Shown: positions 24,455 to 33,297 of the stretch, piece after piece
Layout: each line of letters starts with the position of its first letter
Position numbering within the stretch: the stretch's first letter is position 1
Program-made: the position numbers and the translations under genes
The notes under the pieces: generated by a model
The model's database searches: none
The model's input: the letters and a program-made list of their open reading frames with translations, nothing else
Told to the model about the DNA's origin: nothing
Origin: Enhygromyxa salina
GTDB taxonomy: Bacteria; Myxococcota_A; Polyangia; Nannocystales; Nannocystaceae
Direction of reading: 5' to 3'
NCBI RefSeq assembly: GCF_002994615.1
Contig: NZ_PVNK01000275.1
Location: forward strand, 1 to 33,961
Length of the DNA stretch: 33,961 bases

Positions 24455-27400
24455 GTCTCTTCCTGCTCATCTTCCCTCGCTTTGGGGTCCAATTTCGAGC
24501 CCTCTCGCGGCTCGGGCTCTCGCGCCTCGCCCACGCGCACGCTCGGCTGAGGGCGCCTCGCCCCGGCGGAGGCCCGCTGCGCGCGCGCGAGCTTCCACTC
24601 CTCGCTCGCGCACCACAGGACCGGGACCACGAAGAGGGTCAGCAGCTCGATCGACATCCCGCCGAGGATCGGCACGGCCATCGGCGCCATCACGTCGCCG
24701 CCGCGCCCCTGCGAGGCCACGACCGGCATCAGCGCGAGCAGGGTCGTGGCCGTGGTCATCAGGCAGGGCCGGACCCGGCGCTTGCCGGCCTCGACGGTCC
24801 GCTCGCGGATCTCCCGGACGGTCCGCGGCCGCGCGTGCTCGAAGCGCTGGGTCAGGTAGGTCGCCATGACCACGCCGTCGTCGGTCGCAATGCCGATCAG
24901 CGCGATCACGCCGATCCAGACCGCGACCGAGAGGTTGATCGGCCCGACGCCGAGCAGCGCGCGCATGTTGGTCCCGAGGACCTCGAAGTCGAGGAAGCCG
25001 GGCCGGCCCCAGGCCCACAGCAGCAAGAAGCCGCCCGCGACCGCGACCGCGACCGCCGTGTAGATCATCAAGCTGACCGCGACCCGACGAAAGCGCAGGT
25101 GCAAGAGCATGAACACCAGCGCGAGCGCGATCGGGATCAGCACGACCAGCCGGGCCTCGCTGCGCAGCTGGTTCTCGTAGCTGCCCGCGAAGCGATAGCT
25201 GACCCCGTCGGGCAGCTCGAGCTCGCCGGCCGCGAGCGCGGCCTCGATGTGGGCCCGGGCGGCCTCGACGGCCTCGACCTCGGCGACCTCGGGGACCCGA
25301 TCGAAGAGCACGTAAGAGGTTGCGAAGGTGTCCTCGGCCTTGATCACCTGCGGCCCGCGGACGTAGCGGATCTCGGCCAGCTGCTCGAGCAAGATCGGGT
25401 CTTGCCCGGCGACGGCGACCGGCAGGCGCTCGATCGCGGGCAGCGAGTCGCGATCTTCTCGCATGTAGCGGACCCGGACGCCGTAGCGCTCGCGGCCCTC
25501 GACGGTCCGGGTCAGGACCATGCCCCCGAGCGCGACCTGGAGCTGGTGCTGGACCTCGGCGACGGTCAGGCCCTGGTGGGCGATCTCGCGGCGATCGAGC
25601 ACGATCTCGATGTAGGGCTTGCCGACCACGCGATCGGCGAACACCGTCTCGGACCGCAGCTGGGGGACCTCGCGCAGGACCTGCTCGAGATCGAAGCCGA
25701 AGCGCTCGATGCTGGCCAGATCCGGGCCCGCGATCTTGACGCCCATCGGCGCCCGCATGCCGCTTTGGAGCATCACGATCCGCGCGTTGATCGGCATCAG
25801 CACCGGCGCGCTGGTGACCCCGGGCATCTGCGCGGCGGCGACGATCTCGTCCCAGATGTCGCGGGTCGTGCGGATGTGCTCGCGCCACTGGCGAACGCGG
25901 GTGCCGTCGGGCTCGAGCCTGTACTCGGGCACGTAGGTGATCACGGTCTCGATCATCGAGACCGGCGCGGGGTCGAGGGCGCTGTCGACCCGGCCGAGCT
26001 TGCCGACGACCCGGTCGACCTCGGGGATCGCCGCGATCGCGGCGTCGATGCCCTGGAGCATCTCGAGCGCCTGGCCGAGCGAGGCGTGGGGCATCGTCGT
26101 CGGCATGTACAAGAACGCGCCCTCGTCGAAGGGCGGCATGTACTCACGCCCGAAGCCCGGGGCCGCGTCGACGAGCGCGGTCGCCAGGGCCCCGCGCTCG
26201 GCCTCGTCGTCGGCGATCACGACCGCGAACACCCGGCCGGCGCCGAGCCAGACCGTGAGCCCGAGCAAGACCACGAGGGCGGGCGCGGCCAGGAACGCCA
26301 GCTTGTGGGCCAAGAAGACCCGCAGCAGCGCCGGGTAAAACCACATGAAGGCGCGCAGGCTCAGGACCACGACGCCGACGATCGTCCCGACGAAGACCAC
26401 GTTGGCCGCGACCCCGGGCTCGGGCCCGAGCGGCAGCCAGCTCCGGGTCAGGGCGAGGCCGACGACGACGACGGCCAGGACGTTCTCGACGACCGCGCCG
26501 ACCGCCACCGCCCGGGCCGGGAGCAGCGGCCGCGCGAGGCGAAAGCCGGCCATCGCGAGCACCAGCGCGCCCGCGCCGACGTGGACGAAGACCACGAGCG
26601 CGAGGCCCAGCCCGGCCAGGACCCAGTCGCGCAGATGGACGAGGCGCAGGATCGAGCCGAGCACGCGGCGCCCGGGCGGCGCGCTCGGGCGGCGGCGCAT
26701 GATCACCAGCGCGAGCCCGGGCAAGACCAGCAGCGAGAGGCCGAGCGCGCCGAGCATCGCGTAGGTCTTGGTCAGGGCCAGCGGCGTGAACAGCCGCGAC
26801 TCGGCCGCGGTCAGCCCGAACACGGGCAAGAAGCTCACGACCGTGGTCAGGACCGAGGTCACGACCGCGGGCGCGACCTCGGCCGCGGCCCGGCGCACGA
26901 CCCTCGCGCGGAGGCTCGTTGGCGAGCCTCCCCCGCCAGGTCGCTCGCTCCGCTCCCGCCCTTCCCCCGAGCCCTCCCGGGGCAGGCCCGGGCCGCCCCC
27001 GGAGTTGTCGTGGCCCTCGAGGCGCGCGGCGATGTTCTCGGTCAGCACGATCCCGATGTCGACCATCGTGCCGATCGCAATCGCGACGCCGCCGAGCGCC
27101 ATGACGTTGGCGTCGACCCCGGTCAGCTTCATGACCACGAAGGTCGCGAGGACCCCGAGCGGCAGCATCGCCGAGATCAGCAGCGAGCTGCGGATGTCCC
27201 GGAGCAAGATCAACACGACGATGATCGTGACCAGGATCTCCTGCCACAGCGCCGTCGACAGGGTGTCGAGGGTCTCGTGGATCAGCTCGGTGCGGTCGTA
27301 AAAGGGCACCAGCGTGACCTGGCTCGTGCGCCCGTCGGCCAGGGTCTTGCGCGGCAGGCCGGGCTGGATCTCGGCGACGCGCTGCTTGACCGCGTCGATC

Positions 27401-28479
27401 GTCTCGAGCGGGTTGGCGCCGAAGCGAGCGACCACGACCCCGCCGACGACCTCGGCCCCGGCGTCGTCGAGGGCCCCGCGGCGCTGGGCCGGGCCGACGC
27501 TCACGCGAGCCACGTCGCGCACCCGGATCGGCGTGTGCTCGCGGGTCACGACCACCGCCTCCTCGATGTCGCGCAGCTCCTCGATGAAGCCGATGCTCCG
27601 GATCAGGTACTCGACCCGGTTGATCTCGAGGGTCCGCGCGCCGACGTCGAGGTTCGAGCCCCCGACCGCGCGCGCGACCTGGTCGAGGGTCACGCGCTGG
27701 GCCCGGAGCGCCTCGGGGTCGACGTCGACCTGGTACTCGCGCACGTAGCCGCCGACCGAGGCGACCTCGGACACGCCCGAGACCGACTGCAGCGCGAAGC
27801 GCACGGTCCAGTCCTGAACCGAGCGCAGCTCGTGCAGATCCCAGCCGCCGACGAGCTCGCCGGTCTCGGGGTCGTGGCCCTCGAGGGTGTACCAAAACAC
27901 CTGGCCGAGGGCGGTCGCGTCGGGGCCGAGGCGCGGGCTCACGCCTTCCGGTACGGTCCCGGCCGGGAGCGAGGCCAGCTTCTCGAGCACGCGGCTGCGC
28001 GACCAGTAGAACTCGACCTCGTCGTCGAAGATCACGTAGATCGTCGAGAACCCGAAGGCCGAGGCGCTGCGCACGGTCTCGACCCCGGAGATCCCGAGCA
28101 GCGCGGTCGTCAGCGGGTAGGTGATCTGATCTTCGATGTCCCGCGGCGAGCGCCCGGGCCACTCGGTGAACACGATCTGTTGGTTCTCGCCGATGTCGGG
28201 GATCGCGTCGACGGGCACCGGGCTGCGGGGCAGCGCGCCCGTGTCCCAGGCGAAGGGCGAGGCCCACACGCCCGCGGCCGCGACGAGCAGCACGAACACG
28301 AACACCGCGAGGCGGTTGGCGACGAAGTAGCCGAGGACCTTGGCCCACGCGCTGTCGTGGGTTCGCGCGTCGCCGGGCGCGGGGTCGTCGAGCTCGAGCG
28401 CGAGGTCGAGGCTCTCGATCTCACCCGAGATCGACGCGCCCGGCTGGCCCGCTTGGCCCGGTTGGCCCGGCTCGCTCAA
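24451..28479 (-). CDS. cusA: CusA/CzcA-family RND heavy-metal efflux pump
   Basis: 1342 aa, longer than the usual ~1050. It is the inner-membrane, proton-driven pump of a tripartite copper/silver exporter. Recognisable elements: IPDIGENQQIVFTEWPGRSPRDIEDQITYPL near the N-terminus, SVSGVSEVASVGGYVREYQVDVDP, GTMVDIGIVLTEN with Asp474 in the proton-relay helix, MPPFDEGAFLYMPTTMPHASLGQ, GPINLSVAVWIGVIALIGIATDDGVV and DVMAPMAVPILGGMS near the end. Two additions explain the length: a Gly/Arg/Glu-rich insert at about 491-526, and an extra hydrophobic block of about four helices at about 590-740. The start is TTG at 28479, overlapping the CusB stop (TTGA). The metal is inferred from operon context (cupredoxin, Met/His-rich adaptor). 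Confidence 0.92.
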   Translation of the reverse strand: MSEPGQPGQAGQPGASISGEIESLDLALELDDPAPGDARTHDSAWAKVLGYFVANRLAVFVFVLLVAAAGVWASPFAWDTGALPRSPVPVDAIPDIGENQQIVFTEWPGRSPRDIEDQITYPLTTALLGISGVETVRSASAFGFSTIYVIFDDEVEFYWSRSRVLEKLASLPAGTVPEGVSPRLGPDATALGQVFWYTLEGHDPETGELVGGWDLHELRSVQDWTVRFALQSVSGVSEVASVGGYVREYQVDVDPEALRAQRVTLDQVARAVGGSNLDVGARTLEINRVEYLIRSIGFIEELRDIEEAVVVTREHTPIRVRDVARVSVGPAQRRGALDDAGAEVVGGVVVARFGANPLETIDAVKQRVAEIQPGLPRKTLADGRTSQVTLVPFYDRTELIHETLDTLSTALWQEILVTIIVVLILLRDIRSSLLISAMLPLGVLATFVVMKLTGVDANVMALGGVAIAIGTMVDIGIVLTENIAARLEGHDNSGGGPGLPREGSGEGRERSERPGGGGSPTSLRARVVRRAAAEVAPAVVTSVLTTVVSFLPVFGLTAAESRLFTPLALTKTYAMLGALGLSLLVLPGLALVIMRRRPSAPPGRRVLGSILRLVHLRDWVLAGLGLALVVFVHVGAGALVLAMAGFRLARPLLPARAVAVGAVVENVLAVVVVGLALTRSWLPLGPEPGVAANVVFVGTIVGVVVLSLRAFMWFYPALLRVFLAHKLAFLAAPALVVLLGLTVWLGAGRVFAVVIADDEAERGALATALVDAAPGFGREYMPPFDEGAFLYMPTTMPHASLGQALEMLQGIDAAIAAIPEVDRVVGKLGRVDSALDPAPVSMIETVITYVPEYRLEPDGTRVRQWREHIRTTRDIWDEIVAAAQMPGVTSAPVLMPINARIVMLQSGMRAPMGVKIAGPDLASIERFGFDLEQVLREVPQLRSETVFADRVVGKPYIEIVLDRREIAHQGLTVAEVQHQLQVALGGMVLTRTVEGRERYGVRVRYMREDRDSLPAIERLPVAVAGQDPILLEQLAEIRYVRGPQVIKAEDTFATSYVLFDRVPEVAEVEAVEAARAHIEAALAAGELELPDGVSYRFAGSYENQLRSEARLVVLIPIALALVFMLLHLRFRRVAVSLMIYTAVAVAVAGGFLLLWAWGRPGFLDFEVLGTNMRALLGVGPINLSVAVWIGVIALIGIATDDGVVMATYLTQRFEHARPRTVREIRERTVEAGKRRVRPCLMTTATTLLALMPVVASQGRGGDVMAPMAVPILGGMSIELLTLFVVPVLWCASEEWKLARAQRASAGARRPQPSVRVGEAREPEPREGSKLDPKAREDEQEET
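26902..27009. repeat. In-frame repeat-like insertion inside the pump gene
   Basis: This segment encodes the Gly/Arg/Glu-rich insert absent from typical CusA proteins. It contains a perfect hairpin, GAGGCTCG-TTGG-CGAGCCTC (26911-26930), then a GC-rich motif (TCGCTCGCTCCGCTCCC, from 26941) that also occurs in every complete unit of the terminal 191-bp array. The shared motif suggests a dispersed repeat element that entered the gene without breaking the frame. Confidence 0.55.
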
Positions 28480-30344
28480 TGTGTGTGCCCCTCGTGCTTG
28501 GTCGCGCCCGCCCGGGCCGACGCCGCCTCCGAGCTCAGCAAGTACTGGCCGGGCTCGAGCGTCGAGCGAAACTCACCGCAGCTGAGCATGCTCTCGCCGA
28601 AGTAGCTGTTGTCGACGACCTCGCCGGCCTGGATCCACTCGGCGCCCTCGTTGGCGTCGGCCATCGGGCAAAAGGCCAGGCGCAGGGGCGAGTCGAGCGG
28701 GTTCCCAAAGGTCGCGAGCAGGCCCTTGATGTCCCGGCTCAGGTGCAAGAAGGCCCCGCGCGCGCCCTCGATCGCCTCAGACTGGGCGGCCTCGCTCGCG
28801 CGGCGCTCGAGCGCCGGGCCGAGCGCGCGCCACAGCTCCGCGGCCGGCGACTCGGGCGCGACCGTGACCGCCTGCGCCTGCTTGACCAGGCGCGCGGCCG
28901 CGGCCTGGGCCGAGCGCCAGTTGTCGTCGGCGAGCGCGACCTGCATGTCGAGGTAGGCGCCGAGGACCGCGGCGAGCTCGGCCCGCAGGACCTCGTCGGG
29001 CTCGACCCGGACCGCGAGCGCCGTGTCTTCGAGCTCGTCGGGCTGGGCCATCATGCTGGCGCCGCCGCGGATCTGGAGGTCGGCGTCGATCGCAAAGGCC
29101 CCGTGCACGACCACCCGCTCGCCCTCGGCGAGGCCGGCGACGACGGGATAGAGCTCGCCCATCCGCGGCCCGAGCTCGACGGCCCGGGGCGCGTAGCTGG
29201 GCTTGGCGCTGGCGTCCGCGGCCGGGACCTCGACGTAGACCAGCGAGCGCTTGCCCGTGAACAGCGGCGCGGTGACCGGGACCACGAGCGGCTTTTGCTT
29301 GCTGGCCGAGGCCGGTCCCTCGCCGCTCGGCCCGCCCCGGACCACGGCCTCGACGAACATGCCCGGGCGGAGCTTGCCGCTCGCGTTGTCGACCTCGACC
29401 CGGACCCGCGTGACCCGCCTGCGCGGATCGACGAGCGGATCGATGAACGCGACCTCGCCGCTGAAGCGCTCGCCCGGCAGCGCCTCGACCTCGATCTCGA
29501 CGGTCTGGCCCTCCATCAGGGCCGACAGATCGCTCTCGTAGGCGTCGAGCTGGACCCACAGCTGGGACAGGTCGGCGACGCGGAGCAGGACCTCGCCGGC
29601 CTCGACGTACTGGCCCTGGGTCACGAGGCGCTCCATGACCGTGCCGCCGTCCGTGGCCGAGATCGCGACCGACTTGCGCGGCGACTTGGCCCGGGCCATG
29701 CGCTCGATCTCCGCGTCCGACAGGCCGAGCAAGCTCAGGCGCTCGCGCGCGGCCGCGAGCGTGGCCTCGGCCGAGCTGCGCGCGAGCTCGCTGGCGTTGC
29801 CCAGCTTTGCGACCTGCCGGGCGGCCGTGAGCAGGTCCTGGTGGGCGGCGTAGACCTCGGGGCTGTAGAGGCTCGCAATGGCCTGGCCGCGACGCACGCT
29901 CGCGCCGGTCTCGCGGACGAGGAGCTTGTCGACCCGCCCCCCGATCCACGCGCTGACGTTGCGCGCGCGGCTCTCGTCGATCTCGATCCGACCGAGGAGG
30001 CGCAGATCCACGCCCGGCGTGGCGATGCGCTCGACCTCGACGGTCTCGATCCGGGCGAGGAGCGCCGCGCGATCGGACAGCTCGACCTGGTCGATCGAGC
30101 CCGCGGCGTGCTCCGACAAGGGGATCAGATCCATGCCGCAGATCGGGCAGGCGCCCGGCTCCGGCTGGCGGACCTGGGGGTGCATCGAGCAGGTCCAGAC
30201 CTCGGCCTCGACCTCGGCCGACTCGGGCTCGGGCGAACGCAGGCGCGGGACGCAGCGGCCCAGGCCGAAGGCCACGAACGCCACGAGGGGCACGAGCACC
30301 CACGGCAGCCACGAGCTCGGCGCTTCGTCCGGAAGCTTGGTCAT
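28476..30344 (-). CDS. cusB: CusB-like periplasmic adaptor with heavy-metal-binding and DUF3347 domains
   Basis: 622 aa. AGGAG lies 7 nt before the ATG, which overlaps the stop of the outer-membrane-factor gene. Order: a membrane anchor (12-29), a heavy-metal-binding motif TCSMHP (51-56) with CPICGMDLIP (66-75), then the adaptor barrel-sandwich and hairpin (NVSAWIGGRVDKLLVRETGASVRRGQ...SPEV; LWVQLDAYESDLS; VTAPLFTGKRSLVYVEV). The C-terminal part, from VLRAELAAVLGAYLDMQVALA to FCPMADANEGAEW and FGESMLSCGEF, matches DUF3347, and the protein ends KHEGHTH. It links the RND pump to the outer-membrane channel and probably captures Cu/Ag ions. Overlaps on both sides indicate one transcript. Confidence 0.92.
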   Translation of the reverse strand: MTKLPDEAPSSWLPWVLVPLVAFVAFGLGRCVPRLRSPEPESAEVEAEVWTCSMHPQVRQPEPGACPICGMDLIPLSEHAAGSIDQVELSDRAALLARIETVEVERIATPGVDLRLLGRIEIDESRARNVSAWIGGRVDKLLVRETGASVRRGQAIASLYSPEVYAAHQDLLTAARQVAKLGNASELARSSAEATLAAARERLSLLGLSDAEIERMARAKSPRKSVAISATDGGTVMERLVTQGQYVEAGEVLLRVADLSQLWVQLDAYESDLSALMEGQTVEIEVEALPGERFSGEVAFIDPLVDPRRRVTRVRVEVDNASGKLRPGMFVEAVVRGGPSGEGPASASKQKPLVVPVTAPLFTGKRSLVYVEVPAADASAKPSYAPRAVELGPRMGELYPVVAGLAEGERVVVHGAFAIDADLQIRGGASMMAQPDELEDTALAVRVEPDEVLRAELAAVLGAYLDMQVALADDNWRSAQAAAARLVKQAQAVTVAPESPAAELWRALGPALERRASEAAQSEAIEGARGAFLHLSRDIKGLLATFGNPLDSPLRLAFCPMADANEGAEWIQAGEVVDNSYFGESMLSCGEFRSTLEPGQYLLSSEAASARAGATKHEGHTH

Positions 30345-31756
30345 CGCGCGTCTCCTGCCTCGGCGCTCGCCTCGGTGCCCTCGCCCCTGCCCTCGACCGG
30401 TCGGCCGACCACGCGCTCGAGCTCGGCCCACGCGATCGCGTGCTCGGCGTGGAGGCGCACGGCCGACAAACGCAGCTCGAGCAGGTCGCGCTCGGCCAGC
30501 AAGATCGCCGCGAGTACGCCCTCGCCCGTGGCGTAGCCGCCCAGCGTCGACTCGAGCGCGCCCTCGGCCTGGGGGATCAAGGTGTGCTCGTGAAGCGCGG
30601 CGCGCCGGGCCGTGTCGCGGACCCTGGAGAGCGCCACGCTCAGCTGCGCGGCCGCCCGATCCCGCACCGACGCCCACTCGGCCCGGGCGGCCGCGGCGTC
30701 GGCCTCGGCCGCGCGCTGGTCGTGGGCGTAGTTGGCCTGCCACAGCGGGAGCTCGAGACCGACCGTGACCGAGACCGCGTCCTTGCCCGAGTCGGCGACG
30801 CCGCTCACGCGCGCGGGCCCGATCTCGATCCAGTCGACGCCGAGCGAGAGCGCGGGCGCGCGGGCGTGGCGGGCCTGCTTGACCCGAAGATCGCCGACCT
30901 CGCCCTGGGCCTCCCAGCGCTCGAGCAGCGGGTGCTCGACCACGACCGCGCGCAGCGAGGCCTCGTCGACGGCGGGCTGCTCGAGCACGGGCAGCGCGGA
31001 GCTCGTCGGTGTCTCGGTCCCCGGCGGCGCCGCGACGGCCGCGACCAACATCGCCGAGGCCTCGATCTGCGCCTCGCCCAGGCCCGCGACCTGATCGGCG
31101 AGGCGCGCCCGCCCGAGCTCGAGCTGCTGGATGTCGGCGAGCGTGGCCTGACCGAGCTCGAGCCGGGCCCGCGACAGCTCCGTGAGCGCCTCGAACAGCT
31201 CGAGCTGCTCGCGCTCGACGAGCTCGACCTCGCGCAGCAGCCACAGCCGCCAGTAGGCCGCGAGCACCCGCGCGCGGACCTCGAGCGCGGCCGCCTCGAA
31301 CTCGTGTTGCTCGACCCGCGCGGCGGCGGTCGCTGCGTCGGCGCCCGCGAGCAAGGCCCCGGGCCACGGGAAGTGTTGGCGGACCCCGAGGCGCTGGCGC
31401 TGGGGGCCAACGCGGGTCTCGACCGGCGCCACGAACACCGAGTAGCTGACCGTGGGCATCGGCAGTCGCCGCTCGCGCGCGACTCGATGCGAGGCCGCCC
31501 GCCACCGCTCCCAGGTCGCGCGCAGCTCGTGGTCGTGGGCCAGGGCGTGGGCGACGTAGGCCTCGGGCGTGCCGTCGAAGCTGGGCTGCTCGGTCTCGGC
31601 CCAGCCCGCCCCCGACGGGGCGTCCGCCCCGACCTCGACCGCCGCGAGGGTGTCCCCGGCGCGATCGAGCTCGGCCCGCAGCTCTCGCTCGCCTCGCGCG
31701 ACGCAGGCCAGGCACAGCACCGGCCCGAGGACTGCGAGCTGTCGGTGAAGACGCAC
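30341..31756 (-). CDS. CusC/TolC-type outer-membrane factor
   Basis: 471 aa. It begins at GTG 31756 with a short signal and a possible lipobox (VLCLAC). The body is long, Ala/Glu/Arg-rich amphipathic helix typical of TolC-family channels, in two repeats: EAYVAHALAHDHELRATWERWRAA...QHFPWPG...LELGQATLADIQQLELGRARLADQ, and VVVEHPLLERWEAQ...LELPLWQANY...GYATGEGVLAAILLAERDLLELRL. Together with the adaptor and pump it spans the envelope to expel metal. First gene of the operon; no strong ribosome site is seen, so the exact start is uncertain. Confidence 0.85.
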   Translation of the reverse strand: MRLHRQLAVLGPVLCLACVARGERELRAELDRAGDTLAAVEVGADAPSGAGWAETEQPSFDGTPEAYVAHALAHDHELRATWERWRAASHRVARERRLPMPTVSYSVFVAPVETRVGPQRQRLGVRQHFPWPGALLAGADAATAAARVEQHEFEAAALEVRARVLAAYWRLWLLREVELVEREQLELFEALTELSRARLELGQATLADIQQLELGRARLADQVAGLGEAQIEASAMLVAAVAAPPGTETPTSSALPVLEQPAVDEASLRAVVVEHPLLERWEAQGEVGDLRVKQARHARAPALSLGVDWIEIGPARVSGVADSGKDAVSVTVGLELPLWQANYAHDQRAAEADAAAARAEWASVRDRAAAQLSVALSRVRDTARRAALHEHTLIPQAEGALESTLGGYATGEGVLAAILLAERDLLELRLSAVRLHAEHAIAWAELERVVGRPVEGRGEGTEASAEAGDAR

Positions 31757-31935
31757 GGCGCGGGACTTAGCAAGTTCGAGACATCAAAAGCAATTTAGTG
31801 AATCAAATGAAATCAATGACTTAGATGGTACTCGGCGCTCGACGGGCCCGAGCTTGTGGCTCGCCTGGTCACCGCTGTGACTGTGAGAGTCACACCGGCG
31901 CGGCGCGGGATTCAGCTGCGGTAAGGTGGACAGCG
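31757..31935. promoter_or_regulatory. Divergent intergenic region with perfect inverted repeat
   Basis: This 179-bp gap separates the efflux operon from the radical SAM gene. Bases ~31765-31825 are AT-rich (AATCAAATGAAATCAATGAC) and probably hold promoters. A perfect inverted repeat TGTGACT-GTGAG-AGTCACA lies at 31876-31894, about 40 bp before the radical SAM start, and could be an operator. The radical SAM ribosome site (AAGGTGGA) is at 31923-31930. Confidence 0.45.
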
Positions 31936-33297
31936 ATGGCCGCGCGGCTCCCAACATGGTTGGTCGAAGCCCTGCCTGAGGAGCAGCGCGGCGCGCTCGT
32001 GATTCAGACCTCGCGCCCTCGCGCCCTCGCGCTGCGCTTCGCTGGCGGGATCGTGATCGAGCTGGGCCTGACCCAAGACAGGCCCCGGGCCTACGTGGTC
32101 CGCGGCCCCCTGAGCTTCGCCTACCGTGTCGATGAAGGCGTCGACGGGGCCGCCGCCAGCGAGCTGTGTGGCGAGGTCGCGGCGGCCCTCGCCAGCGCGT
32201 GCTCGACCGATCTCGTCGCCTACCTCGAGGCGCGGCCCTCGTCAGCGCGCGGCTCGAGCGAGCGGAGCTCGCCGCGGGCGACGATGATGCTGACCGAGGG
32301 CGAGATACTGCGCGGACGCAAGCTCGAGCACCTCGCCCGCGCGACCGAGGTCGAAGCGGTCGAGCTCTACCTCCACGGGGCCGCGTGCGTGCAGAGTTGC
32401 CAGTTTTGTGCCTACCCGCGGGTCCGCGCGCGCCAGGCCACGCTCCCGGCCAGGCTCGGCGCGGGCCTGCGCGTGCTCGGCCACCGGGTCACGAAGGCGT
32501 CCGACGTGCTCGACTGGCTCGCGCGCGTGGTCGCGATCATGCGCGCGCGACCGAGCGGCCGGGTCACGCTGTCGGGCCCGGACTGCCTTCGCCACCCCCG
32601 GATCGACGAGATGCTGGAGCTGCTCGCGGGCGAGCGCGAGCTGGGCGTCGAGCTGCTCGGCCCGCTCACGCGCCTGTCCGAGCCCGAGCTCGCCGCGCGC
32701 GTGGCCGCGGTCCCGGGGCTACAGTCGATCTGCACGAGCCTGCTGTCGACCCGGGCCGAGATTCACGACGCCATGGTCGGGACCCCGGGCGCGCACGCCC
32801 AGGTTCTAAAGGCCCTGGCCAATTGCCGCGACCACGGGATCGCGTTCAAGGTCAACGTGCTCGTGACGCCGGCCAACATCGAGGAGCTGCCCGCGCTGCT
32901 CGAGCGCTGCGCGGAGCTCGGCGCTGACGTCGTCAACCTCTCGCTCTACCACCCCGAGAGCGCCGCGGATGCGCTCGTGCACGCGTCGTGGCGCGAACTC
33001 GAGTTGCCCGCGCTGGTCGTCGGGCGCGAGGCCTTGCTGCGCGCGTGGGAGGCCACGCCACCCCGAGCGCTCGCGGGGGTCCACGCCCACTACCTGCCGC
33101 GCTGCTGGGTGCCCGCAGCGCTGCGCGAGCAGCTGCTGCGAACGCCGCGGGACCTGCAGGACAACTTTCGCCATCCGCCCGGCTGCGCGCGCTGCCGCGA
33201 GCGCGAGCGCTGCCCCGGGCTCACGGTCCCGGCCTTCGAACACCTCGGCCCAGACGCCGTCGAGCCGATCGGGTCGGATCCGCGATGCGATTCATGA
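31936..33297 (+). CDS. Radical SAM protein with C-terminal Cys cluster
   Basis: 453 aa. AAGGTGGA precedes the ATG by 5 nt. Residues 1-130 are an N-terminal domain I do not recognise. The radical SAM motif is Cys151-x3-Cys155-x2-Cys158 (CVQSCQFCAYPR), followed by a TIM-barrel-type part with VTLSGPDCLRHP, SICTSLLSTR..HDAMVGTPGAHAQVLKAL and GIAFKVNVLVTPANI. Near the end, Cys390, Cys417, Cys420 and Cys426 (GCARCRERERCPGL) suggest a SPASM/twitch-like second Fe-S cluster, common in peptide-modifying enzymes. The last ~15 residues (PDAVEPIGSDPRCDS) are echoed by the repeat array that follows. The stop overlaps the first ATG of the array (ATGA). Substrate unknown. Confidence 0.85.
   Translation: MAARLPTWLVEALPEEQRGALVIQTSRPRALALRFAGGIVIELGLTQDRPRAYVVRGPLSFAYRVDEGVDGAAASELCGEVAAALASACSTDLVAYLEARPSSARGSSERSSPRATMMLTEGEILRGRKLEHLARATEVEAVELYLHGAACVQSCQFCAYPRVRARQATLPARLGAGLRVLGHRVTKASDVLDWLARVVAIMRARPSGRVTLSGPDCLRHPRIDEMLELLAGERELGVELLGPLTRLSEPELAARVAAVPGLQSICTSLLSTRAEIHDAMVGTPGAHAQVLKALANCRDHGIAFKVNVLVTPANIEELPALLERCAELGADVVNLSLYHPESAADALVHASWRELELPALVVGREALLRAWEATPPRALAGVHAHYLPRCWVPAALREQLLRTPRDLQDNFRHPPGCARCRERERCPGLTVPAFEHLGPDAVEPIGSDPRCDS

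Noticed and set aside
24835..28605. Plus-strand open frame of 1256 codons opposite the CusA-like gene
   Set aside because: Composition is dominated by Asp, His, Arg and Gln runs typical of antisense GC-rich codons; the minus strand encodes a clear RND pump.
31876..31894. CRP-type binding site
   Set aside because: The half sites TGTGA and TCACA are 9 bp apart, not the 6 bp of the CRP consensus.
32243..32282. Another copy of the GC repeat inside the radical SAM gene (Ser/Arg-rich linker)
   Set aside because: Only short words such as GAGCG and GGAGC are shared, in a different order; this is expected in low-complexity GC-rich DNA.
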